A DNA stretch of 6,667 bases. Source: Sulfurimonas sp. (GTDB lineage: Bacteria > Campylobacterota > Campylobacteria > Campylobacterales > Sulfurimonadaceae). The stretch spans positions 1 to 6,667 of the forward strand of contig JALTUB010000127.1 in assembly GCA_027047745.1 (NCBI GenBank). The letters are read 5' to 3'. Each line of letters starts with the position of its first letter. Position 1 is the stretch's first letter. The notes beneath the pieces are model-generated. The model was not told the origin of the DNA. It did no database searches and saw only the letters and a program-made list of their open reading frames with translations. Made by a program: the position numbers and the translations under genes. Positions 1-6,037 of this stretch are shown here, piece after piece.

Positions 1-1747
1 CTGTTGCATAAGGGTCAGATAATGTATGTGGATTTATATAATTCCCACTATATATACAGTATCCACCTTGCTCTTCCCAAAGTCTAAACTTTAAAAGTTC
101 TTTTGCATTTGGTTCTTTTCCTAGCTTATCTATAGCCTGTTCTCGTGCTTTTTCTTTTGTCTCTCTAAATTCACCCTGAGCTTTTTCTATCTTTCTTCTA
201 TCATCATGCGAATTTTTTATATCTCTTGTAAACTCTACATGTACCGTGTCAATCTCTCCATATTTTCTAGCAATAGCATTATAAACAAGTCTCATCTGTG
301 CCACTGCTCTTTTTACAACAGGATTTGTCATCTCTAAGTTTTCTTGTTTTGTAAGTGGTGGAAGAAACTTTGTTTTATCTCCTTTAAATATAGCTTTAAA
401 GTCATACTCAGCTTCATCACAAGCCTTATCATAATCATATCCATCTTCCAAATAAGGGATAATCTTTTTTAGTGCTTTATTGCTTAAATGTCCAAACTGT
501 GAAAAAGATATACCAACTAAAGCTTCACAAACTTTTTCACTTTCAACAATCTCTCCTAGTTGTTTAATTGACTCTTTATCATTTTTTTCAGTAGTTAAAA
601 CTTTTGCTATTGCATCTAAAACATCACTATCATTCTCTACCCCATCCCAGTAAAGATTATCTGCTTCTTGGATAACTTTTTTTATAGTTTGAAATGCTGA
701 AAAATCTAAAAATTTAACTTTTTCAGGCTCTTTTACTTCACCTGTTTTATGGTCATGATAAACAAGACCTTTTATCTTCATATTTTTATATTGGGGAAAT
801 AGTTTTTTGAATGATTTGTAAGTGAAATTTTTTGTTTTTTTAGCTTCTCTCACTATTTGTTGTATTTGCTCAAATATAAGTGGCATTTCATAGTTATCTT
901 CATTTATCACTCTTAGATTTTTTAGCTTTTGCAAAGCTCTAAAATACTCAAAGGTGTAAGAACTCTTAGATGCTCTTTTTTCTTCTATTTCAAAAGGACA
1001 ATTTGCCACCATGTCTGCTACTGATTTTAAAGGTCGTTGAGAAAATGCTATCTCCTTATATTCCTCTAGTAATTCATCTGTAACCAAACTACTGCCAAAC
1101 TCTTTTTGTTTAGAAAATATGATGATTATCTCCTCTGCCAGCATATACCTCTCTACAGAATTTTCATAGTTTAATTTTCCCTCAGCATCCTTACCGTTTC
1201 GTTTTTTAATCTTCGTAGATATATATTCACCAACTGTTAAAAAGTGTTTATTTTTTATAATATCTTTGTTTTTTTCTATCCCACCTAAAACTGCTGTAGC
1301 CTCTTTATCTGATTTATCAGGCTTTTCACTCTTACGATTTGAAAAATAGCCTCTATGTTTTGCAAGATGAATCATGATGCGTGAGAGTTCTTTGTTATTT
1401 AACTCACGATATAAAGCTTCTTTTCTTAGTTCCCAAACATCTTTTTGCCCTTTATTTCCTATAAAAAGATTGTCTAGTTCGTCTTGAGTTAGTATTTTAT
1501 TTTTGATAAGCAGTCTTTTAATAGCTCGAAGTTTTTGAGCCTTTCTTTTTGTTGTTCTTCTTGCACCTCTAGCCTCACGCCGTGGAAGAGCTAAAGACTT
1601 TCCATCTTTTGGATGTTCAGCGATGGTAAATATGCGAACACCACTATCAATAATTTTATTATTTGCTATGTTTTTATCATCAACATTAACTAAAGCCCAC
1701 CCAATAGAAGTTATACCTAAGTCTAAACCTAAAATTAATTTTTCCAT
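1..1747 (-). CDS. cas9: Type II-C CRISPR-associated endonuclease Cas9, N-terminal 582 residues (cut by left edge)
   Basis: RNA-guided DNA endonuclease of type II CRISPR-Cas. The frame is open from the ATG at 1747-1745 to the left edge. Residues 4-18 (LILGLDLGITSIGWA) are RuvC motif I, with D9 the expected catalytic aspartate. Residues 56-80 form the arginine-rich bridge helix (RREARGARRTTKRK and on), followed by IMIHLAKHRGYF at 125-135, typical of Cas9. Residues from about 85 to 490 are the REC lobe. RuvC-II is IDTVHVEFTRDI at 499-510, with E505 catalytic. The HNH domain begins at LWEEQGGYCIYSG (556-568); the last residues (LSDPYAT) immediately precede the usual EIDHI, so the catalytic HNH histidine, RuvC-III and the PAM-interacting domain lie outside. 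Reaching HNH at about residue 585 implies a compact II-C protein of roughly 1000 residues. The REC lobe rules out IscB. The start is supported by AAAGGA 7 bases upstream. The visible part is intact; nuclease completeness cannot be judged. Confidence 0.96.
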   Translation of the reverse strand, partial: MEKLILGLDLGITSIGWALVNVDDKNIANNKIIDSGVRIFTIAEHPKDGKSLALPRREARGARRTTKRKAQKLRAIKRLLIKNKILTQDELDNLFIGNKGQKDVWELRKEALYRELNNKELSRIMIHLAKHRGYFSNRKSEKPDKSDKEATAVLGGIEKNKDIIKNKHFLTVGEYISTKIKKRNGKDAEGKLNYENSVERYMLAEEIIIIFSKQKEFGSSLVTDELLEEYKEIAFSQRPLKSVADMVANCPFEIEEKRASKSSYTFEYFRALQKLKNLRVINEDNYEMPLIFEQIQQIVREAKKTKNFTYKSFKKLFPQYKNMKIKGLVYHDHKTGEVKEPEKVKFLDFSAFQTIKKVIQEADNLYWDGVENDSDVLDAIAKVLTTEKNDKESIKQLGEIVESEKVCEALVGISFSQFGHLSNKALKKIIPYLEDGYDYDKACDEAEYDFKAIFKGDKTKFLPPLTKQENLEMTNPVVKRAVAQMRLVYNAIARKYGEIDTVHVEFTRDIKNSHDDRRKIEKAQGEFRETKEKAREQAIDKLGKEPNAKELLKFRLWEEQGGYCIYSGNYINPHTLSDPYAT

Positions 1748-1768
1748 TTCAATTTCCTTTAATGGAAA
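1741..1768 (-). promoter_or_regulatory. Inverted repeat around the cas9 start codon
   Basis: Exact 8-bp inverted repeat: TTTCCATT at 1741-1748 and AATGGAAA at 1761-1768, with a 12-base spacer. In the cas9 transcript the AUG lies in the 3' arm and the AAAGGA Shine-Dalgarno in the loop, so the hairpin could hide the start codon. If transcription starts near 1764, as the -10 suggests, only part of the 5' arm is in the RNA; the repeat could then act as a DNA operator instead. The repeat is seen directly; its role is inferred. Confidence 0.45.
1755..1760 (-). promoter_or_regulatory. cas9 Shine-Dalgarno
   Basis: AAAGGA on the minus strand, 7 bases before the cas9 ATG. It fixes the start codon at 1747 and lies in the loop of the inverted repeat 1741-1768. 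Confidence 0.75.
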
Positions 1769-1770
1769 TA

Positions 1771-1776
1771 ATTATA
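1771..1776 (-). promoter_or_regulatory. Candidate cas9 promoter -10
   Basis: Minus-strand GATATAAT contains a perfect TATAAT at 1776-1771, placing the start of transcription near 1764, about 17 bases before the cas9 ATG and just ahead of the AAAGGA. No convincing -35 is visible, which is common in Campylobacterota. Confidence 0.5.
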
Positions 1777-1783
1777 TCATAAT
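1775..1783 (+). promoter_or_regulatory. Candidate tracrRNA promoter -10 (divergent from cas9)
   Basis: Plus-strand TATCATAAT offers a -10 (TATCAT or CATAAT) that would start RNA near 1787-1790, at the 5' end of the putative anti-repeat. It overlaps the candidate cas9 -10 on the other strand. No clear -35 is seen. The call rests mainly on position. Confidence 0.35.
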
Positions 1784-1787
1784 GACA

Positions 1788-1860
1788 TTAGTTTATCCGA
1801 GTGAGAAACGAATGAGCTATAATAAAGAGGTTACGGTTCCCTCTGCAAGGCTGTTTTAAA
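1788..1860 (+). ncRNA. Candidate tracrRNA of the type II-C system
   Basis: The tracrRNA pairs with CRISPR repeats in the pre-crRNA and binds Cas9. Positions 1788-1823 look like a full-length anti-repeat: the reverse complement begins ATTATAGCTCATTCG and ends near GGATAAACT, with the general shape of Campylobacterota II-C repeats (GTTTTAG start, TTTCT core, ATAAAA-like end). It is followed by AATAAAGAGG and a 5-bp hairpin, AGAGG 1826-1830 with CCTCT 1840-1844 and loop TTACGGTTC, then GCAAGG. From memory, C. jejuni tracrRNA has AAAATAAAGAG, a loop, CTCTGCGGGG at the same place, so the match is close in order and spacing. The 3' end is uncertain: TTTT at 1853-1856 is one possibility, and a weak 6-bp stem 1867-1872/1881-1886 with one G-U pair another. 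No classical terminator is seen. The repeat array needed to confirm the anti-repeat is outside the window. Confidence 0.68.
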
Positions 1861-1967
1861 CTTAACTGAATACTGAAAATTGTTCATCCTATCAAAATGC
1901 CGTACTTTCATATAAATCCATATTTATCATTATATATTTAAGAAGAAGTTTATTGAAGAAGTGTACC

Positions 1968-1982
1968 CAGAGAAAAACTCTG
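1968..1982 (-). terminator. Weak hairpin downstream of rpsI
   Basis: CAGAG 1968-1972 and CTCTG 1978-1982 form a 5-bp stem with a five-base loop, 21 bases after the rpsI stop. On the minus strand the stem is followed by a pyrimidine-rich but not U-run sequence, so intrinsic termination would be weak. It is the only candidate end for the ribosomal operon before the tracrRNA region. The rest of 1861-2003 is AT-rich with no recognisable gene. Confidence 0.3.
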
Positions 1983-2003
1983 AATACTTGTAGAAAATGT
2001 AGA

Positions 2004-2396
2004 TTAACGCTTAGAAAATTGACGAGAACGACGAGCTTTACGACGACCTGGTTTTTTACGCTCAACAACTCTTGAATCACGAGTCATCATGCCCTCTGGT
2101 TTAAGGATAGCTTTAATCTCTGGGTTAAATGCTACTAACGCACGAGAAATACCGTGACGAAGTGCATCTGCTTGACCACCAAAACCACCACCTAAAGTAG
2201 TAGCAACGATGTCAACTGAAGTCTCTTGTTTAGAAAGAACTAAAGGTTGTTTTACACGAAGTTTTTTCGCTTCAAGTCCACCTAACCATGCGTCTAATGA
2301 AAGACCATTGATAGTAATTTTTCCAGAACCTGGAGTTAACCATACTTTTGCTATCGACGCTTTACGACGACCTGTTGCATATATTGTTTTTGCCAT
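2004..2396 (-). CDS. rpsI: 30S ribosomal protein S9
   Basis: Small-subunit ribosomal protein of 130 residues, the usual bacterial length, binding the 3' domain of 16S rRNA in the head of the 30S subunit. Recognisable segments are YATGRRKASIAKVWL (6-20), GSGKITING (23-31), GGGFGGQADALRHGISRAL (69-87), and the basic tail ending SRQFSKR (124-130). The universal C-terminal lysine-arginine reaches the P-site tRNA in known structures. The ATG at 2396 is preceded by AAGGA, which overlaps the rplM stop codon; the two genes are 11 bases apart and surely co-transcribed, with S9 probably translated by coupling. Complete and ordinary. Confidence 0.98.
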   Translation of the reverse strand: MAKTIYATGRRKASIAKVWLTPGSGKITINGLSLDAWLGGLEAKKLRVKQPLVLSKQETSVDIVATTLGGGFGGQADALRHGISRALVAFNPEIKAILKPEGMMTRDSRVVERKKPGRRKARRSRQFSKR

Positions 2397-2407
2397 AATC
2401 TAAATCC

Positions 2408-2830
2408 TTACTTAGCTAGTTGTGCAGTGTGAGGATGCTCAGCACCTGCATAAATTTTTAATTTTTTAAGCATTTTAGCACCAAGCTTAGTTTTTGGAAG
2501 CATACCACGAGTTGCTAATTTGTATAGTTTCTCAGGATTTTTCTCTAAAAGCTCAGTCATTTTAACACTCTTAGTAGAACCGAAGTAACCAGAATGAGAA
2601 AAATACTCTTTGTTTGCAACTTTTCCTAAACCGTTAAATTTAGCTTTAGTAGCGTTGATGATAACAACGAAGTCACCACAGTCAATATTTGGAGTGTAAC
2701 AAGTCTTATTTTTACCACGAAGTATAGTAGCTACTTCAGTAATCATACGACCAAATGTTTTACCCTCAGCATCGATCAAAACCCATTTTTGATCAATTTG
2801 TTCAGCAGATGCAATTTTAGTAAATTTCAT
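2408..2830 (-). CDS. rplM: 50S ribosomal protein L13
   Basis: Large-subunit ribosomal protein of 140 residues, close to the usual 140-145, an early-assembling 23S rRNA binder. The family signature is clear: WVLIDAEGKTFGR (16-28), VATILRGKNK (33-42), GDFVVIINA (52-60), the YFSHSGYFG block (77-85), and the C-terminal RGMLPKTKLGAKML (108-121) with YAGAEHPHTAQ (127-137). The ATG at 2830 has AAAAAGG 7 bases upstream (2838-2844). It is first in the rplM-rpsI operon, the nearly universal bacterial pairing. The apparent leader is only about 25 bases, so there seems no room for a long L13-binding leader structure. Confidence 0.98.
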   Translation of the reverse strand: MKFTKIASAEQIDQKWVLIDAEGKTFGRMITEVATILRGKNKTCYTPNIDCGDFVVIINATKAKFNGLGKVANKEYFSHSGYFGSTKSVKMTELLEKNPEKLYKLATRGMLPKTKLGAKMLKKLKIYAGAEHPHTAQLAK

Positions 2831-2862
2831 TTGTGAGCCTTTTTAGTAATTTAGTTGGTGGA

Positions 2863-2868
2863 AGTATA
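2863..2868 (-). promoter_or_regulatory. Candidate rplM-rpsI promoter -10
   Basis: Minus-strand TATACT at 2868-2863, preceded by an AT-rich TTTATAAAGC stretch. It predicts transcription from about 2856, some 25 bases ahead of the rplM ATG. No canonical -35; typical for this phylum. Confidence 0.45.
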
Positions 2869-2888
2869 GCTTTATAAACTTATGCATG

Positions 2889-2912
2889 GCTTAAATTTAG
2901 ATTATTTTAAGC
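2889..2912 (-). terminator. AT-rich hairpin just after the addA stop
   Basis: GCTTAAA (2889-2895) and TTTAAGC (2906-2912) form a perfect 7-bp stem with a ten-base loop, starting one base after the addA stop codon (2914-2916). There is no U-run after it, so it is at best a weak terminator or an mRNA 3'-end protecting structure. It also lies where the -35 region of the rplM promoter would be. Confidence 0.35.
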
Positions 2913-2913
2913 T

Positions 2914-5628
2914 TTAGACCTTAACTATCTTTATCTCATCTTTTAACAAATAACACAAATACCCACTAACCTCATCTCCTGTTATCTCTTTAACTGCATT
3001 TACATAGTAGCGTACTTGTTTAAGATGATCTTCACTAAAACTAATAGAACTTTTATAGTCGATGATATTCCATGAGCCATCGCTCTGTTTAATGAGCAAA
3101 TCAAGATAACGAAGGTTATCTTTGTATCTAAGTGCCTTTTCTCTAAACACTTCACCAGAACTTAGCTTCTTAAACTCTGTATCTGTTACTAAGTTTTTAA
3201 CTCTTGTTTGTATGTCATCTATCTCTTCATCACTCAAAGAGTAGCCATACTTGTTTATCATCATAGCCTTTGCTTTACTTAACTTATCCACTTCAAAAGC
3301 AGACATCATCTCTAACATATAGTGCAAAGCAAGACCAAAGTTTATAGCGTTTAAGTCCTCATCTCTCTCTTTTTCTAAGGCTAAAATATCGTTTTGTGTG
3401 CCGTAGTACATTGATTTGTATTTTAAAGGCAAAGATGGTTTTGTATCTACTTCAAGCTCTTTGGTTTTACATTTTAGTTCGCCAAAACTAGATGTTTTTA
3501 ACTCTAAAATATCAAAACTTGAACCCTTGGTTTTTTTGATAATGATAAGATTTTCTCTAGCTCTAGTAAAAGCAACATATAGTGCATTTAGACTATCTTC
3601 TTGGCTAAGTATTTCCTCTTTTTGGAGTGCTGTTTCATAATTTCTATCTAAAAAGTCTCGCCCTTTTGTGCGAAGATAAATATTTTGTAGGTTTATCCCA
3701 TCATACTCATATATTATCGCATCTCTTGGTGCTGGAGGGCGACGAAGTCTATCCATAACTATCACATGCTCATACTCTAAGCCTTTTGATTTGTGAACTG
3801 TTAGCACTCGTACACCACTTATATCAGAAGCTGCAGCCCCTGTATCAAGTCTTTCGTATTCAAACAACAGTGCTTCTATGTCACTATATTTTGAAACAGC
3901 ATTTATAAATCTAATCAAATGAAAATCATCACTAAATAGTCTAAACTCATCAATCACATTTTTTATAATATCTATAAGTTGCAGTGAGTTTAAATTTACT
4001 TGCTTTAAAATGCCTACTTCCTGATTTATAAGAGAAAAAAAGTTGTGTCTGTAAATATCCTCTTTAAAATAGAGATATTTTAGATACTCCAAAACGGCTT
4101 GTACACTTTTTTGGTTGATAAGTTTAGTAGTTGTCTCTGTCACTACCTCAATATTTTGTTCTTGGAGTTGGTTTTTAATCTCTTCACCATCCCCATTTGT
4201 AGCACATAGTATTGCTATATCATCAAGATTTGCACCATTTTCTATCAAACTTTTTACACTCAATATTGTCTCTTCTAAAAGTTCATCATTCTCTTTTACC
4301 TCAACAAATCCACCCTGAGCCTCTTCTCTTACAAGCTGTGGGGTATAGCCTTTAATCTTATCTGTAAAAGCCCTGTTTACAAACTCTATAACCTCTTTTT
4401 GAGAGCGATAGTTTGTTAAAAGTTTTTCTACCTCGGTTGAGTTCTCTTTTACAACTTCACCAAAGAGGGCTGAAACACCACCACGAAATCTATAAATAGA
4501 CTGCTTCACATCCCCAACAAAGAAAAAACTAGCTTCATCAGAGACACCCTGCCCTGAAGTTATCTCTTGGATAAGTGGTTTTAAAATCTCATACTGCAAG
4601 ATACTGGTATCTTGAAACTCATCAAGAAGCATATGTTCTATCACAGCATCAAGTCTAAAGTATAAAAACTCACTATCGTTAAGATAATGCAGAATCTCAT
4701 AAACCAAAGAAGTTACATCAGAAAAACTGAGTTCGCTATCATCCATATAGAGTGCTTTTTTACTTTTTATATAGATGTCAACAAGTTGGTTCAGTCCATA
4801 AAAGAAGTTTTGCTCTTTTGCTTCATGATACGCTTTTATAGCCTCTTGAATCCTATGAAGATAGGAGTTCATCTCCAGCGAAAAACATTTTTTAAAAACC
4901 CAGTATTCTAAACTATCTTTATAAACCCATGTTTTATCTTTTAACTCTTCAAAACTATCAACTTCTACTGCTTTTTTTAAAGAAGCTGAAGCCCCTTTAC
5001 AGTTTGACACAAGATTTTTCAGTCCATCCAAAGCCAACATTGCTTCACTCTCTAAACTTAGAGTCTCTCTTTGTGAAAACTTTAAGTGAGACAACTCCTC
5101 TTTTTTTACATAAAACTCATCAAGAAGTGTGAAAATATCTCCAAGTCTTTTTTTTGATGCCAATGAGAGGTTTATAAGTGTGTTTCGTTTACCTGCAACG
5201 CTTACCTCTTTTAAAAACCGTGACATTAGTTTTAGTTCATGTTGAGAAGCAAAGGTGTTAAAATCTGGCATCAAAGAAGCATATAGAGAAAATTTTCGTA
5301 AAATTTGTGTAAAGAAACTATCTATAGTCATTATCTTTGTATGTGCGTTTAAAAATTCACTTAAAATTCTTTTACGATTTTGCAGTAAAAAATCAGATGA
5401 GAGTTCTGTAACTTTTGCTATTTCAGCTAGTTCACCACGATTTTCTAGCTCTTCAAGTGTTTCGATGATACGCTCCTGCATCTCTGAAGCAGCTTTATTT
5501 GTAAAAGTTAGTGCAAGTATCTTTGAAGCGTCTGAGCCTTTAAAGAGTAGAGAGAGGTAGCGTACAACAAGCATAAAAGTTTTACCACTTCCTGCACTTG
5601 CCTCGTACGCTAGATTATTTTTAAACAT
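2914..5628 (-). CDS. addA: AddA/RecB-like UvrD-family helicase-nuclease
   Basis: ATP-dependent 3'-5' helicase with a C-terminal nuclease, the AddA (RecB-like) subunit that resects double-strand breaks for RecA-dependent repair; usually partnered by AddB. All SF1A motifs are present in its 904 residues: Walker A ASAGSGKT (10-17, K16), Ia ALTFTNKAASEM (39-50), TIDSFF (101-106), II LLDEFQDTS (334-342), III GDVKQSIYRFRGG (372-384), IV LLTNYRSQ (403-410), V VRVLTVHKSKGLEYE (606-620), VI ALYVAFTRARENL (682-694). The RecB-type nuclease follows with GLALH (H769), YLDLL (D843) and IIDYKSS (D857, K859), so the metal-binding set looks complete. The start is just ahead of the Q-motif region, as in relatives, but it has no good Shine-Dalgarno; see the mini-ORF at 5621-5671. 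No addB is adjacent. As I recall, C. jejuni has addA-rplM-rpsI in the same order with addB upstream of addA. Confidence 0.93.
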   Translation of the reverse strand: MFKNNLAYEASAGSGKTFMLVVRYLSLLFKGSDASKILALTFTNKAASEMQERIIETLEELENRGELAEIAKVTELSSDFLLQNRKRILSEFLNAHTKIMTIDSFFTQILRKFSLYASLMPDFNTFASQHELKLMSRFLKEVSVAGKRNTLINLSLASKKRLGDIFTLLDEFYVKKEELSHLKFSQRETLSLESEAMLALDGLKNLVSNCKGASASLKKAVEVDSFEELKDKTWVYKDSLEYWVFKKCFSLEMNSYLHRIQEAIKAYHEAKEQNFFYGLNQLVDIYIKSKKALYMDDSELSFSDVTSLVYEILHYLNDSEFLYFRLDAVIEHMLLDEFQDTSILQYEILKPLIQEITSGQGVSDEASFFFVGDVKQSIYRFRGGVSALFGEVVKENSTEVEKLLTNYRSQKEVIEFVNRAFTDKIKGYTPQLVREEAQGGFVEVKENDELLEETILSVKSLIENGANLDDIAILCATNGDGEEIKNQLQEQNIEVVTETTTKLINQKSVQAVLEYLKYLYFKEDIYRHNFFSLINQEVGILKQVNLNSLQLIDIIKNVIDEFRLFSDDFHLIRFINAVSKYSDIEALLFEYERLDTGAAASDISGVRVLTVHKSKGLEYEHVIVMDRLRRPPAPRDAIIYEYDGINLQNIYLRTKGRDFLDRNYETALQKEEILSQEDSLNALYVAFTRARENLIIIKKTKGSSFDILELKTSSFGELKCKTKELEVDTKPSLPLKYKSMYYGTQNDILALEKERDEDLNAINFGLALHYMLEMMSAFEVDKLSKAKAMMINKYGYSLSDEEIDDIQTRVKNLVTDTEFKKLSSGEVFREKALRYKDNLRYLDLLIKQSDGSWNIIDYKSSISFSEDHLKQVRYYVNAVKEITGDEVSGYLCYLLKDEIKIVKV

Positions 5629-5671
5629 AGGCTAGTCTCACATCAGATATAAATTGATTAGTTTCATCCAT
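5621..5671 (-). CDS. Candidate 16-codon leader ORF overlapping the addA start
   Basis: Reads MDETNQFISDVRLAYV then TAA. The ATG at 5671 has AGGAG at 5682-5686, the best Shine-Dalgarno in this region, while addA itself has only a weak GAG-containing stretch. The stop overlaps the addA start in the run TATGTTTAA, so a ribosome ending here could restart at the addA ATG. Alternatives: the frame is part of an addA N-terminus disrupted by a one-base shift, or the overlap is chance. I recognise no homologue of the peptide. Confidence 0.35.
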   Translation of the reverse strand: MDETNQFISDVRLAYV

Positions 5672-5694
5672 ATAATCGTTTCTCCTATTTCGGT

Positions 5695-5700
5695 ATTTTA
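5695..5700 (-). promoter_or_regulatory. Possible addA-unit promoter -10
   Basis: Minus-strand TAAAAT at 5700-5695, directly preceded by TG. It would start RNA near 5688, close to the AGGAG of the leader ORF. Weak evidence from sequence alone. Confidence 0.25.
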
Positions 5701-5706
5701 CATAAA

Positions 5707-5734
5707 AATTCTTTATAAAGAGGATAAAAGAATT
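5707..5734. promoter_or_regulatory. Dyad in the addA / small-gene divergent region, candidate operator
   Basis: AATTCTTT (5707-5714) and AAAGAATT (5727-5734) are exact inverted repeats around a 12-base centre; a 10-bp palindrome CTTTATAAAG (5711-5720) is nested off-centre. The dyad covers the -35 region of the rightward promoter whose -10 is at 5743-5748 and lies upstream of the possible leftward -10. The position suits a repressor site, perhaps for a Fur/Zur-type metal regulator given the downstream genes, but I do not recognise a specific box. AT-rich sequence makes chance repeats common. Confidence 0.35.
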
Positions 5735-5739
5735 ATTTT

Positions 5740-5748
5740 TGCTATAAT
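5740..5748 (+). promoter_or_regulatory. Extended -10 promoter for the small His/CxxC gene
   Basis: TGCTATAAT at 5740-5748 (the T of the TG is 5740) is a perfect TG-N-TATAAT extended -10, preceded by a T-run. It predicts transcription from about 5755, at or one base before the ATG at 5756, implying a leaderless or nearly leaderless mRNA. Confidence 0.65.
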
Positions 5749-5755
5749 TGCGACA

Positions 5756-6037
5756 ATGTTTAAGTTTAAAAGTTTTAGAAAAGAGTACTTAACTCTTATT
5801 TTTATTGTTGCTACCTTTATGGGTGTTTTTCACCATCATGATGATTTAAAACAACATAATGGTTGTCAAATATGTACTATACAATCTAGCATAGCAGATG
5901 CAGATACTCCTGTTGAAGCTATTTACTTCACACTTTTAAATATAAAACCTGAAGCAGTAGTTAAAACACCAAAAACTATATATTCTAAAACTTTAACAAA
6001 TCCCCTCAAAGCAAGAGCTCCTCCAAGTTTAGTTTAA
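5756..6037 (+). CDS. Small exported or membrane-anchored His-rich CxxC protein, possible zinc-handling
   Basis: A 93-residue protein. Residues 1-9 are basic (MFKFKSFRK), 11-25 are a hydrophobic segment (signal peptide or anchor), then HHHDD (26-30), H34 and CQIC (37-40) make a compact likely metal-binding cluster. The end, KARAPPSLV, resembles the RAPP-type tail I recall from small DUF2946-like or zinc-uptake chaperone-like proteins; this is recollection, not a search result. I prefer the ATG at 5756 over the in-frame ATG at 5654, because the longer version adds 34 residues upstream of the signal-like sequence and would span the promoter. No Shine-Dalgarno precedes 5756, consistent with leaderless translation. 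It is followed after 43 bases by an outer-membrane protein gene on the same strand, probably one operon. Function in metal uptake is inferred from motif and neighbour. Confidence 0.72.
   Translation: MFKFKSFRKEYLTLIFIVATFMGVFHHHDDLKQHNGCQICTIQSSIADADTPVEAIYFTLLNIKPEAVVKTPKTIYSKTLTNPLKARAPPSLV

Noticed and set aside
1818..1823. Perfect plus-strand TATAAT
   Set aside because: It lies inside the candidate tracrRNA at the anti-repeat/nexus junction, where C. jejuni has a similar AT-rich stretch, and no gene follows before rpsI on the opposite strand.
1623..1859. 78-codon plus-strand ORF overlapping the cas9 5' end and the tracrRNA region
   Set aside because: It is antisense to the conserved RuvC-I coding region, has no family resemblance, and its end falls in the RNA gene candidate.
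1942..1962. Direct repeat GAAGAAGT, two copies 13 bases apart
   Set aside because: Only two short purine-rich copies; not a CRISPR array or attachment site on this evidence.
1892..2080. 62-codon minus-strand ORF overlapping the rpsI end
   Set aside because: It overlaps the conserved rpsI C-terminus in another frame and has no recognisable features.
4115..5560. Several plus-strand ORFs of 67-101 codons opposite addA
   Set aside because: All are antisense to conserved helicase sequence and are low-complexity Ser/Phe/Leu-rich shadows.
5654..5755. 34-residue N-terminal extension of the small His/CxxC protein
   Set aside because: It would be translated through the strong -10 and the dyad, and would put the signal-like segment internal; the ATG at 5756 fits better.
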